Positions 44,655 through 52,062 of a stretch of 64,000 nucleotides of DNA are shown piece by piece (position 1 is the first letter of the stretch; each line of letters begins with the position of its first letter). This DNA comes from Engelhardtia mirabilis (GTDB lineage Bacteria; Planctomycetota; UBA1135; GCA-002686595): NCBI GenBank assembly GCA_007751255.1, contig CP036296.1:6324001-6388000 (forward strand). The letters run 5' to 3'. The position numbers and the translations under genes are program-made. Below the pieces are notes generated by a model. It was not told where the DNA came from, ran no database searches, and saw nothing but the letters and a program-made list of their open reading frames with translations.

Positions 44655-45512
44655 ATGACCACCGCCCAACCCACCCTCCAGCAGCCGCGCCCGAGCTCGC
44701 CCCTGCAGTGGGCGGCGTCCCTGAACCCCAAGTGGCTGATCACGATCCTGATCACGCTGATCCTGGTGGTGGCCCAGGTCTCGGTGGACCTGTTGTCGGA
44801 CATCTGGATCCTCCCGGCGGCCCTGGGTGCGGCGGTGCTGACCGAGAGCGTGCTCTCGTTGGCCCTGCGCGGGCACCTGGTCAGCATCCAGAGCGCCTAC
44901 ATCAGCGGCATCTCGATGACGATCCTGACCAAGCCCCAGCAGGGCTTGATCTGGCCCTTCGTGCTGGGCGCCGCGATCTCGATCGCCAGCAAGTACGCCC
45001 TGACCTACCGCGGCCGACACCTGTGGAACCCGACCAACTTCGGGATCAGCATCATGCTGCTCCTGGCACCGGGCTCGGTGGCGGTGCTCTCGACCCAGTT
45101 CGACAACTCGATCTGGCCCCTGCTGGTGATCTGGACCGTCGGCCTCCTGGTGGCGAGCCGGGCCAAGATTCTGCACGTGACCGGCGCCTACCTGGCGTCC
45201 TTCGTGGCCCTGGCGGGGATGCGCGCACTGCTGACCGGCGACTCGTTCGTGACCGAGCTGGCTCCGGTGACGGGGCCGATGTACCAGCTCTTCCTGTTCT
45301 TCATGATCACGGACCCGCCCACGACGGTCTCCACCAAGCGCGGCCGGATCGCAGTCGCGATCACCATCGCCGTGGTCGAGTGTGGGATCCGCCTGCTCGA
45401 CGAACTCCCGGTCGAGACGCCGCTGCACGTTCTGTTGCAGGCGCCGCCGATCTTCGCCCTCGCCATCGTGGGCCCGATCGCCAAGGTCATCGACCTGCGT
45501 CGCAAGGCCTGA
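44655..45512 (+). CDS. RnfD/NqrB-family-like membrane protein, orphan
   Basis: 285 residues from MTTAQPTLQQPRPSS. Eight or nine membrane segments. SIASKYALTYRGRHLWNPTNFGISIMLLLAPG resembles the NqrB/RnfD core, and FFMITDPPTTVSTKRGRI matches the segment where those subunits carry covalent FMN on a Thr (here DPPTT). The remaining Rnf/Nqr subunits are not in this window. It follows the ASPIC/UnbV gene; this pairing of an exported propeller protein with an RnfD-like subunit suggests a joint role at the membrane. Flavinylation and electron transfer are inference. Confidence 0.82.
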   Translation: MTTAQPTLQQPRPSSPLQWAASLNPKWLITILITLILVVAQVSVDLLSDIWILPAALGAAVLTESVLSLALRGHLVSIQSAYISGISMTILTKPQQGLIWPFVLGAAISIASKYALTYRGRHLWNPTNFGISIMLLLAPGSVAVLSTQFDNSIWPLLVIWTVGLLVASRAKILHVTGAYLASFVALAGMRALLTGDSFVTELAPVTGPMYQLFLFFMITDPPTTVSTKRGRIAVAITIAVVECGIRLLDELPVETPLHVLLQAPPIFALAIVGPIAKVIDLRRKA

Positions 45513-45749
45513 CAGCTGGGAGCCCCGCCCGCTCGCCAACGGTGCCGAGCGCCGCTTCCGCTCGACCGTCCGGAACGACGACTGCCTCGGTCCGACCCGC
45601 GATCCCCGGCTCGTGCGAGCAGGCCCCTTGCGGGCAAACAGGGCGGTCGGCGAGCCGACCGCCCCGATGCCACGTAGCTTCTCCAGGAGGGGTTCTCCGC
45701 CTCGACGGGCGAGCCCGTTCGCGACGATTGAGAGCCAGAGAAATAGGTA

Positions 45750-45778
45750 GGGGAGGACGCCCCCCCGGGGTCCTCCCC
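45750..45778. terminator. 9-bp GC hairpin in the convergent gap
   Basis: GGGGAGGAC pairs with GTCCTCCCC around an 11-base C-rich loop and is followed by ATTT on the plus strand. It is 237 bases after the RnfD-like stop, so its link to that transcript is weak. Confidence 0.35.
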
Positions 45779-45979
45779 ATTTGGTCCGTGGAAATCCGGA
45801 CCCGACGCTCCCGGCCTGCCCAGCCGGGGTTGGCAGCGACCGAAGCCTCCAACATGGATGCTCGCTCGCTCACCAGGGCGACGTCGCCGCGCCTGGCAGA
45901 GGGATCTACGGTCGGGCGCTGACCCGGTTACCGAGCGGCCCCGAAAAAATCCCGCGAGTGGTTGTCGAACGCTCCCACG

Positions 45980-46007
45980 GATGCGCCGCAGGCCCCTGGG
46001 GCGCATC
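45980..46007 (-). terminator. 8-bp hairpin after the SDR gene
   Basis: GATGCGCC pairs with GGCGCATC around a 12-base loop, 38 bases downstream of the SDR stop codon in its direction of transcription. Plausible terminator; no T-tract. Confidence 0.4.
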
Positions 46008-46045
46008 AGGGGCGCTCCCCCGCGCCTCGGGCCCGCGGGAGAGTC

Positions 46046-46795
46046 TCAGATCCCGAAGCGGTAGCCGCCGTCGACCGGCAGCAACACCCCGGTCACGTTC
46101 TCGGCCTCGAGCAGGAAGCGCACCGCCCGCGCCACATCGAGGGGGCTGCCCTCGCGCCCGCGCAGGGTCGCCGCACGGTCGTCGTCGGCGCGCTCCTGGG
46201 GGTAGTCCTGCGGAAACAGCACGGGCCCCGGCCCCACGGCGTTGACCCGCACCCTCGGGGCCAGGGCCTTGGCCAGGCCGTAGGTCATCGAGACCACCCC
46301 CGCCTTGGCCATGCAGTAGGGCAGGCTGTCGGGCCAGGGGCGGTCGAAGGAGACGTCGGCGATGCTCACGATCGCTCCGCCGCCGCGGGCGCGCATGCGG
46401 GTGCCCAGGGTCTGGGCCCAGAAGAAAGGCCCACGCAGGTTGACTTCGAGGGCCGCGTCGAAGTCCTCCTGCTCCAGGTTCTCGATCGCCACGTGCGGCC
46501 AAGTTGCCGCGGAATTCACCAGCCAATCGATGGGCCCCAATTCGCTCTCGGCCTCGTCGCAGGCCGCGCGCACGGCTGCCACGTCGCGCTGATCGGCTGC
46601 GACGACGATGGCGCGCCGACCCAGGGCCCGCACGGCCTCGGCCGTCTCCTCACCCGGTCCGTGGGAGCGGTTGACGTGGATCGCCACATCCGCCCCGGCC
46701 CGCGCCAACTCGAGCGCGATCTCGCGCCCGACGCGCACGCCGGCGCCCGTCACCAGGGCACGCCGCCCCGCTCCGACCCTTGACTGCTCTTCCAT
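46046..46795 (-). CDS. Short-chain dehydrogenase/reductase, pteridine-reductase-like
   Basis: 249 residues from MEEQSRVGAGRRALVTGAGVRVGREIAL. NADP-binding TGAGVRVG, NSAATW (NxA region), catalytic YCMAKAG (YxxxK), RVNAVGPGPVLFP and VTGVLLPVDGGYRFG at the end. The RVNAVxPGxxLxP segment and the Arg in the first loop resemble PTR1/FolM-type pteridine reductases rather than FabG, so a role in pterin or folate metabolism is possible. Generic oxidoreductase activity is safer. Lies 44 bases downstream of the TauE/SafE gene on the same strand. The frame is open upstream but there it is a shadow of that gene. Confidence 0.85.
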   Translation of the reverse strand: MEEQSRVGAGRRALVTGAGVRVGREIALELARAGADVAIHVNRSHGPGEETAEAVRALGRRAIVVAADQRDVAAVRAACDEAESELGPIDWLVNSAATWPHVAIENLEQEDFDAALEVNLRGPFFWAQTLGTRMRARGGGAIVSIADVSFDRPWPDSLPYCMAKAGVVSMTYGLAKALAPRVRVNAVGPGPVLFPQDYPQERADDDRAATLRGREGSPLDVARAVRFLLEAENVTGVLLPVDGGYRFGI

Positions 46796-46839
46796 GGCCG
46801 GATCATCGGCCCTCCCGCGCACGCTTGGAAGTCGCCGGG

Positions 46840-47625
46840 TCAGAGGGACAGCAGGCCACTCTCGCGCAGGAAGATCAGCACGCCCATCAAGAGCAGGAAC
46901 ACCGCAAAGCCGCGCGTCAGGGTGCGGTGCGAGACCTTCTTGCCGAGGGAACGCCCCCAGAAGCTGGCCAGGGCCCCGACGCCGATGAAGGCCCCCAGCA
47001 GGCCGAAGTCGAGCTCCACGTGCTCGCCGGCCGACAGGTACCAACCCACGAAGCCGGTGAACGACTTGGTCGAGATGATCGCCAGGCTGGTGCCCACCGC
47101 GCGCTTCATGTCCAGCCCACCGAGCACGACCAGGGCCGGCACGATGATGAAGCCGCCGCCGACGCCGACCATGCCGGTCACGAGGCCGACGATCAGCCCG
47201 TCGAAGACCATGCGCCAGGCAGTCCGCTGAACGCGATCCTCCTCGGCCTCGAGTTCGGCCGGATTCGCCATGAACCAGGCGGCGGTGAGCATCATCGCCG
47301 CGAAGAGGCACAGCTTGATCGGACCGTCGCGACCGGGGAACCACTGCCCCAGCAGGGGGGCCAGGTACTTCCCCGCCTCGTAGGTACCGACCATGCTCGG
47401 CACCCCGAACCACCCGACGCTGCGCCACTCGACAGTGCCCTTGCGCGCGTAGGGCAGGCAGGCGAAGAACGAGATCCCGCCCACCACGAACAGGGCGCCG
47501 GTGAAGGCGGTGTCGACCTCCTGCCCGCACAGGTAGCGCAGGATCGGCACCATCAGGATCGACCCGCCGGCGCCCAAGAGGCCCATGGAGAGCCCGATCA
47601 AGAGTGCGCCGATGACGACGGGCAT
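46840..47625 (-). CDS. TauE/SafE-family sulfite/anion exporter
   Basis: 261 residues with eight membrane segments in two homologous halves. Each half starts with the family glycine motif: GLSMGLLGAGGSILMVPIL and GLVTGMVGVGGGFIIVPALV. Full length for the family. These proteins export sulfite, sulfoacetate or related organosulfur anions. The substrate cannot be read from sequence. A metallo-beta-lactamase/rhodanese protein of sulfide/persulfide metabolism is encoded 2.7 kb away, which fits a sulfur link but is not close enough to be an operon. Confidence 0.9.
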   Translation of the reverse strand: MPVVIGALLIGLSMGLLGAGGSILMVPILRYLCGQEVDTAFTGALFVVGGISFFACLPYARKGTVEWRSVGWFGVPSMVGTYEAGKYLAPLLGQWFPGRDGPIKLCLFAAMMLTAAWFMANPAELEAEEDRVQRTAWRMVFDGLIVGLVTGMVGVGGGFIIVPALVVLGGLDMKRAVGTSLAIISTKSFTGFVGWYLSAGEHVELDFGLLGAFIGVGALASFWGRSLGKKVSHRTLTRGFAVFLLLMGVLIFLRESGLLSL

Positions 47626-48111
47626 GGCGTCAGATCAGCGAGCCGCGACTGCTTGCGCGGCCCGATCGCTCTGGGTGAGCGGCTGGCTCACGGGGTGACC
47701 GAGGGGGGCGGCGAGGGACATCGGGTGCGAGAGGATACGCCCCGTCCTCGGTCGAGTCAGGTAGCCGAGCTCCAATCGCACCCGGATCGGGAGTGTCCGG
47801 ACGACAGCCCTTCGCCGCGTGTCGGCGATGGCACGGCGATGGCACGGCGAGCCTACGGCCGCGCCGCTCTCTCGCGGGGTCGGAGCCGATTCGATCGGAG
47901 AGGGAGCCTTGGTGGCGCGGTCGAGGCTCCCGCAGCAGTCTTCGGCGCAGCCGCGGGAGGTCGCGCGACTCGAGCCGCGCGTGCCGGCGAGCGATCTGGG
48001 GCCGCGGCGGCGTCGAAGAGTGAGGACTTGCAACCAGACGGACGAGCACCCGCAGCCCGTGTGGGATCCAGCCGCCTGATTCGGATCAGGGGCACTGCGG
48101 TAGGCTCCTGC
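47626..48111. other. Divergent intergenic region, no gene recognised
   Basis: 486 bases between the TauE/SafE gene (minus) and the small ORF/surface gene (plus). A minus-strand frame at 47630-48049 is Arg/Pro-rich without recognisable features and is not called. A short tandem GGCGATGGCAC repeat occurs near 47824-47844. A TAGGCT at about 48101-48106 could be the -10 for the plus-strand genes. Confidence 0.4.
47732..47737 (-). promoter_or_regulatory. Candidate -10 element TATCCT upstream of the TauE/SafE gene
   Basis: TATCCTCTC on the minus strand, about 106 bases before the ATG. One of five occurrences of the same hexamer in intergenic DNA, each pointing toward a gene. Confidence 0.35.
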
Positions 48112-48246
48112 ATGCCCGTCGAAGGTGGACCACCGGCGTTCGAAGCCGAGCCGAGCGAGGAGATGCAGCAAGGGACCGCCGGGGCCCCCTCGAGCACGTG
48201 CGGGTCCGCCCAGGCGCCCGTCGACCCGTGGACGAGAGAGCTGTGA
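48112..48246 (+). CDS. Possible 44-residue leader ORF
   Basis: ATG at 48112, stop TGA at 48244-48246 overlapping the GTG of the following surface gene (GTGA). The product (MPVEGGPPAFEAEPSEEM...) has no known motif. The 4-base overlap matches the coupling style seen throughout this window, which is the main support; a chance frame is equally possible. Confidence 0.3.
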   Translation: MPVEGGPPAFEAEPSEEMQQGTAGAPSSTCGSAQAPVDPWTREL

Positions 48247-50120
48247 GCTTCGATCCAGTCCGACCGAAGCGGACATGGTTCGCGTTCGCCATCGTCGGCC
48301 TGTTGGCTGCGGCCCTGATCTACGTCCTTTGGAGGACCTCGGAAGGTGGATCGCCACCGACGACCGACTCGCAGCCGGAGGCCGATCCGCGCACCGGCGA
48401 GCCTGCCGGCCTGGTTCGACTTCGGGCTGGCGATCCCGAGCAACGGTCGATCCCGGTCGTCTCGAATGAGGTCGAGCTCCGGCTCGCCTACCTGCTTCCC
48501 GACGGCTCCCGCGTCGATCAGTTCCCGGCACTCGCATCCTCGACAGGTGGATCGGGCCCCATCACCGTCGACCCATTCGTCTTGGTCCGCAAGAGCGACG
48601 GTGAGTACCGCCTGGCACGTGCCCGTCGCAGCACCCTTCGCCTCCCGATCCCGGAGTACGAGGGATCGACGGTCATCCGGGCCTATGGGCCTTCGCGAGT
48701 GCTGCCGGCCGTGCAGGGGATGGCGATCGTCGACGCCCCCGGGCAAGAGGTGACCTTCTCCGCCCAGGGTTTCGAGCGAGACGACCTGCTGCGGGAACGA
48801 CTGGTCGAGTACGCGCCCGATGCTCCCGAATGGGAGAGGATGGCCATCGTCAGCGAGTGCCCGCCAGGGCCAGATCTCGGGCGAGTGATGCCTCTGTCGA
48901 CCATGGACAATCACCCCGATGGCGGGTGGATCTCCGTCGACGCCGGGCCGTGGCGCCGCTATGGAGCTGGCGCTCGCTTTGCCTCGGTCAGGGACGCGGT
49001 CACCAGGGCACTGCGTCCGTCCACCCCGGTGATGTGCGACCTCGACCAACTCGACCCCGCGAGTTGGGGTGACGACCCACGTGGCTATCTCGAGGTGTTC
49101 ACCCGTCAGAGTGCTGCATCCGTCTACCGGCCGGCCTACTACCTGGATGTCCGAGTCGACGGCCCCATACAACTCCCGCTGCATGAGGGTTCGGAGTTCA
49201 TGGTCGAGCTCTTCGAACGCGAGTCGGGAATCCTGCGGGCAAGGGGTGAGTGCGGCCCTGGATGGACCGGGACGGGTTGCCGCATTGGCCTGACGGCTGT
49301 TCCGGATGAGCGCGAGCTCGGTCGACTCGTCGGCAGGATCGACTTGAGAGGCGGACGGACCCTGTCGGAGCTTGAGCTGCACTCCATCCATCTGTTCAGG
49401 CAACCGCGTGTCGCGGGCCGGAGCGTCTCGATGCCATCCGAGCTCGTCACGGGACAGCAGGTCCTTGCCTTCGACCTGGCCCTGCCGTCTGGCGACTACA
49501 CGTTTGACTTCCCCGCCATCGGATTCTCGAAGGACGTATCCGTCCATCAGGGCCTGACGTCGTCGGTGGAGTACCAGGTGCCGGCGCCGGTGACCGTCTC
49601 TCTGGTGAGCGGGGCAGACGACGGCGAGGAAAGGACACCGTTCGAGGTCCTGAGCCTGAGGGGCGTCGACTTGTCGCGCGCTGCGACCGTCGAAAGTCCA
49701 TCCCAACTGACTCTCTCCCCAGGCCGCTACGCTGGGACCCTACGCTCGGGTCAATCGAATCGACTCGCTGTCAGTTTCGACGTACCAAGGGGCGGCGGGG
49801 TGGTGGAGGTCGAAGTCAGGGAGCGAGAGCTCTTGGCCGTCCAGTCGGAAGCCGGCGTCGACCTGGGGGGCGACACCGAGAACGCGATGCTCTTCGATCG
49901 GGGGGGCGACCCGATCGAGGCACGGGTGGTCGGGGTCCGCGGCGGCCTCGATGTGGAGGGTCGCGCGGTGAACCAAGAGCTTCGATTCGAGTTGGTGTCC
50001 GGCGGGGCCAACGACTTGGCGACCCTCTTGCTCTGGACGCCCCATGAAGACGGAGAAACGTCGATCTGGCGAGTCGGGGAGGACCTGGCGCCGTGGATGG
50101 CCGTCGAGCTTGCTCCGTAG
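48243..50120 (+). CDS. Membrane-anchored surface protein of the carboxypeptidase-regulatory-like group
   Basis: 625 residues from the GTG at 48243 (SFDPVRPKRTWFAFAIVGLLAAALIYVLW), an N-terminal signal anchor; a GTG at 48198 would add 15 hydrophilic residues. After a short linker come beta-rich segments such as VELRLAYLLPDGSRVDQFPAL, LVGRIDLRGGRTLSELELHSIHL and DYTFDFPAIGFSKDVSVHQG, which look like successive immunoglobulin/CNA-B-like sandwiches, though more diverged than in the other family members here. No enzymatic motif. Probably an exported envelope protein; ligand unknown. Confidence 0.72.
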   Translation: MSFDPVRPKRTWFAFAIVGLLAAALIYVLWRTSEGGSPPTTDSQPEADPRTGEPAGLVRLRAGDPEQRSIPVVSNEVELRLAYLLPDGSRVDQFPALASSTGGSGPITVDPFVLVRKSDGEYRLARARRSTLRLPIPEYEGSTVIRAYGPSRVLPAVQGMAIVDAPGQEVTFSAQGFERDDLLRERLVEYAPDAPEWERMAIVSECPPGPDLGRVMPLSTMDNHPDGGWISVDAGPWRRYGAGARFASVRDAVTRALRPSTPVMCDLDQLDPASWGDDPRGYLEVFTRQSAASVYRPAYYLDVRVDGPIQLPLHEGSEFMVELFERESGILRARGECGPGWTGTGCRIGLTAVPDERELGRLVGRIDLRGGRTLSELELHSIHLFRQPRVAGRSVSMPSELVTGQQVLAFDLALPSGDYTFDFPAIGFSKDVSVHQGLTSSVEYQVPAPVTVSLVSGADDGEERTPFEVLSLRGVDLSRAATVESPSQLTLSPGRYAGTLRSGQSNRLAVSFDVPRGGGVVEVEVRERELLAVQSEAGVDLGGDTENAMLFDRGGDPIEARVVGVRGGLDVEGRAVNQELRFELVSGGANDLATLLLWTPHEDGETSIWRVGEDLAPWMAVELAP

Positions 50121-50279
50121 TGCGGGGATCACGTCGGCCCGGTGGGCGCGTGCCGCGACGCCTCGGTCGGCACCGCCGAGTCCGGCGGCGCGCTCGCCGG
50201 TGTGCTCCGCCAGCGTGAAGGCGTAAGAGGCAGGCTCGGCTCGCCGAGTCCATGCACCCCGGGCTCGGGAGGTCCGAGC

Positions 50280-51671
50280 TCAGCCCTTCGCGGAGCCTGC
50301 GGACTCCACGGCGAGCATTCCGCCGCGCAGCTCCATCACAGGGCCGAAGCCCTCGCGCTCGAGGATCGCGGCTGCCGGCGACGAGCGGTAACCGCTACGG
50401 CAGATCAAGAGCAACGGCCGATCGCGCGGCAGCTCCGCGGTCCGGCCGGCCAGCTCGACCAGGGGCACGTGGACCGCGCCGTCCAAGTGGCCGTCGGCCC
50501 ATTCGCCCGGCGCGCGGATGTCCACCGGCAGGGGCGCGCCTGTGCCGGACAGCAGCGTCGGCAGCGCGCTCGCCTCGACCCGCGGGAAGCTGCGCACCAG
50601 GTCCGGGCGCGCGGCGAAGGCCTGCTCGGCCCCGTCGAGGTAGCCCAGCACGCGGTCGAGGCCGACCCGCGCCAGGCGCACGGCGACCTCGCGCTCGGTG
50701 CCGGGCTTCGTGACGACCACGATCGGGCGCTCGAGGTCGAGCAGGCTCCCGGCCCAGGAGGCGAAGCGACCCTCGAGGCCGATCGCGTCGCTGCCCGCGA
50801 GGTGGCCGGCGGCGAAGGCCTCGGCCCCGCGCACGTCGAGCACCTGGGCACCCTCGGCCTGGGCGGCGAGCACCTGGTCGAGGGTCATCGCCGGCGGTCC
50901 GTCCCCGACCAGCCGGTCGAGGCCCTCCACCTGCCCGCGGTTGAGGGTCGCGTCGTGGGCGAAGTAGGCCGGCGCGGCGGGCTGGCCGGTCGTGAGCTCC
51001 GCCACGAACTCCTCCTTGCCGAGGGGCCGCAGGGCCGGGTTGGTGGCCCGCTGCTCGCCGATGGTCGAGCGCTCCGCGTCCGACAGGGACTTGCCGCAGG
51101 CGGACCCGGCGCCGTGACCCGGGTAGACCACGGTGTCGTCGGGCAGGGCCAGGAGCTTGTCGTGCAGCGAGTCGTACATCTCGCTCGCCAGCTCCTGCGC
51201 GGTGACCCCCACCGACGCCATCAGGTCCGGCCGCCCCACGTCGCCGATGAAGAGCGTGTCGCCGGTCAGGGCGTAGAGCGGCACCGCCGCGTCGGGCGCC
51301 AGGTCGCGGACCAGCCAGGTGACCGACTCCGGGGTGTGCCCGGGGGTCTCGAGGGCCTCGATCGACACCTGGCCGAACTCGACCCGGTCGCCGTCGCCCA
51401 TGGGCCGGAACTCGTAGTCCGCCGTGGCCCTGCGCCCCAGGTACAGGGTCGCCCCCGTGCGCCGCGCCAGCTCCAGGTGCCCGGCCACGAAGTCCGCGTG
51501 GAAGTGGGTCAGGAAGACGTGCCGGATGGTCGCCCCGTGGCGCGCCGCCGCCTCGAGGTAGAGCTCCACGTCCCGCCGCGGATCGACCACGGCCGCCGTC
51601 TTGGTGAGCTCGTCGACGATCAGGTAGGAGGCCTGGGACAGGCAGCCGAGGTAGTGGCGCTCGAGGATCAC
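50280..51671 (-). CDS. Metallo-beta-lactamase-fold hydrolase fused to two rhodanese domains (persulfide dioxygenase-like)
   Basis: 463 residues. Residues 1-245 are an MBL-fold domain with THFHADFVAGH, ETPGHTPES, TGDTLFIGDVGRPDL and VYPGHGAGSACG, close to ETHE1/Blh-type persulfide dioxygenases, which oxidise glutathione persulfide to sulfite. The first rhodanese domain (about 260-350) has VVVTKPGTE where the active Cys should be, so it is catalytically dead. The second (about 365-460) has LLICRSGYRSS with the active Cys. Together they would link persulfide oxidation to sulfur transfer. It runs convergently to the surface gene, with 159 bases between. Confidence 0.9.
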   Translation of the reverse strand: MILERHYLGCLSQASYLIVDELTKTAAVVDPRRDVELYLEAAARHGATIRHVFLTHFHADFVAGHLELARRTGATLYLGRRATADYEFRPMGDGDRVEFGQVSIEALETPGHTPESVTWLVRDLAPDAAVPLYALTGDTLFIGDVGRPDLMASVGVTAQELASEMYDSLHDKLLALPDDTVVYPGHGAGSACGKSLSDAERSTIGEQRATNPALRPLGKEEFVAELTTGQPAAPAYFAHDATLNRGQVEGLDRLVGDGPPAMTLDQVLAAQAEGAQVLDVRGAEAFAAGHLAGSDAIGLEGRFASWAGSLLDLERPIVVVTKPGTEREVAVRLARVGLDRVLGYLDGAEQAFAARPDLVRSFPRVEASALPTLLSGTGAPLPVDIRAPGEWADGHLDGAVHVPLVELAGRTAELPRDRPLLLICRSGYRSSPAAAILEREGFGPVMELRGGMLAVESAGSAKG

Positions 51672-51838
51672 GGTTGAGTGGGGGTTGGCCCAGGGGGAAG
51701 CTCAGGGGAGTCCCGAAGGGGACGCGGAGCGAGGATCCGGCGGCCGGCGCCCCCGCAGATCGGGCATCGAAGGTCGCCAGGCAAGCCGGCCCGGCAGATC
51801 CGTTCCAGCCACCGGGTGCGGCTACCCGATACGGCGGA

Positions 51839-51915
51839 TGGTGGGCGATGAGGGATTCGAACCCACGACTTCTTCCTTGTAAGGGAAGCACTCTGACCAG
51901 CTGAGTTAATCGCCC
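51839..51915 (-). tRNA. tRNA-Val (anticodon UAC), CCA encoded
   Basis: Minus-strand cloverleaf: acceptor stem GGGCGAT/ATCGCCC, D-arm with CTCAGCTGGTCAGAG, anticodon stem CTTCC/GGAAG around the loop CTTACAA (anticodon TAC, reads GUA and related Val codons), T-arm GTGGGTTCGAATCCC, discriminator A followed by genomic CCA (51841-51839). No intron. A TATCCT element lies 13 bases before the 5' end. Confidence 0.95.
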
Positions 51916-51927
51916 CCGAGGCCCGGC

Positions 51928-51933
51928 AGGATA
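51928..51933 (-). promoter_or_regulatory. Candidate -10 element TATCCT of tRNA-Val
   Basis: TATCCTGCC on the minus strand, ending 13 bases before the tRNA 5' end, a spacing that would give a leader of about six bases. This is the best positional support for TATCCT acting as a -10 in this genome. Confidence 0.45.
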
Positions 51934-51988
51934 CCCGCCCGAGCCCAGAGAGGGACCCTGCGAGCCTGCCGCCGGGGGCTGGGCCGGG

Positions 51989-51994
51989 TATCCT
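51989..51994 (+). promoter_or_regulatory. Candidate -10 element TATCCT upstream of ugd
   Basis: GGGTATCCTCTGCCG about 69 bases before the ugd ATG. Shares GGGTATCCT with the minus-strand element of tRNA-Val 55 bases away, so the two transcripts diverge from one short control region. Confidence 0.4.
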
Positions 51995-52062
51995 CTGCCG
52001 CTCGTTCCGCCGGACGGGAGCCTCCGGGCCCCCTCCAGCCCCCAGACCCCCCCCTACGATCC

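Larger units (their letters stand above)
45513..46045. other. Intergenic region between convergent operons
   Basis: 533 bases between the end of the RnfD-like gene (plus) and the end of the SDR gene (minus). Two hairpins are visible: 45750-45758 with 45770-45778 (9 bp) and 45980-45987 with 46000-46007 (8 bp). Apart from these no gene is supported; open frames are Arg/Pro-rich. Unusually long for a convergent gap. Confidence 0.5.

Noticed and set aside
47829-47844. Sigma-54-like promoter TGGCAC-N5-TGGCA
   Set aside because: The -12 element differs from TTGC, it lies in a short tandem GGCGATGGCAC repeat, and it is about 270 bases from the nearest plus-strand start.
46780-48246. 488-residue plus-strand frame ending at the GTGA before the surface gene
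   Set aside because: Most of it is antisense to the TauE/SafE gene; only its last 44 codons (from 48112) are kept as a doubtful leader ORF.
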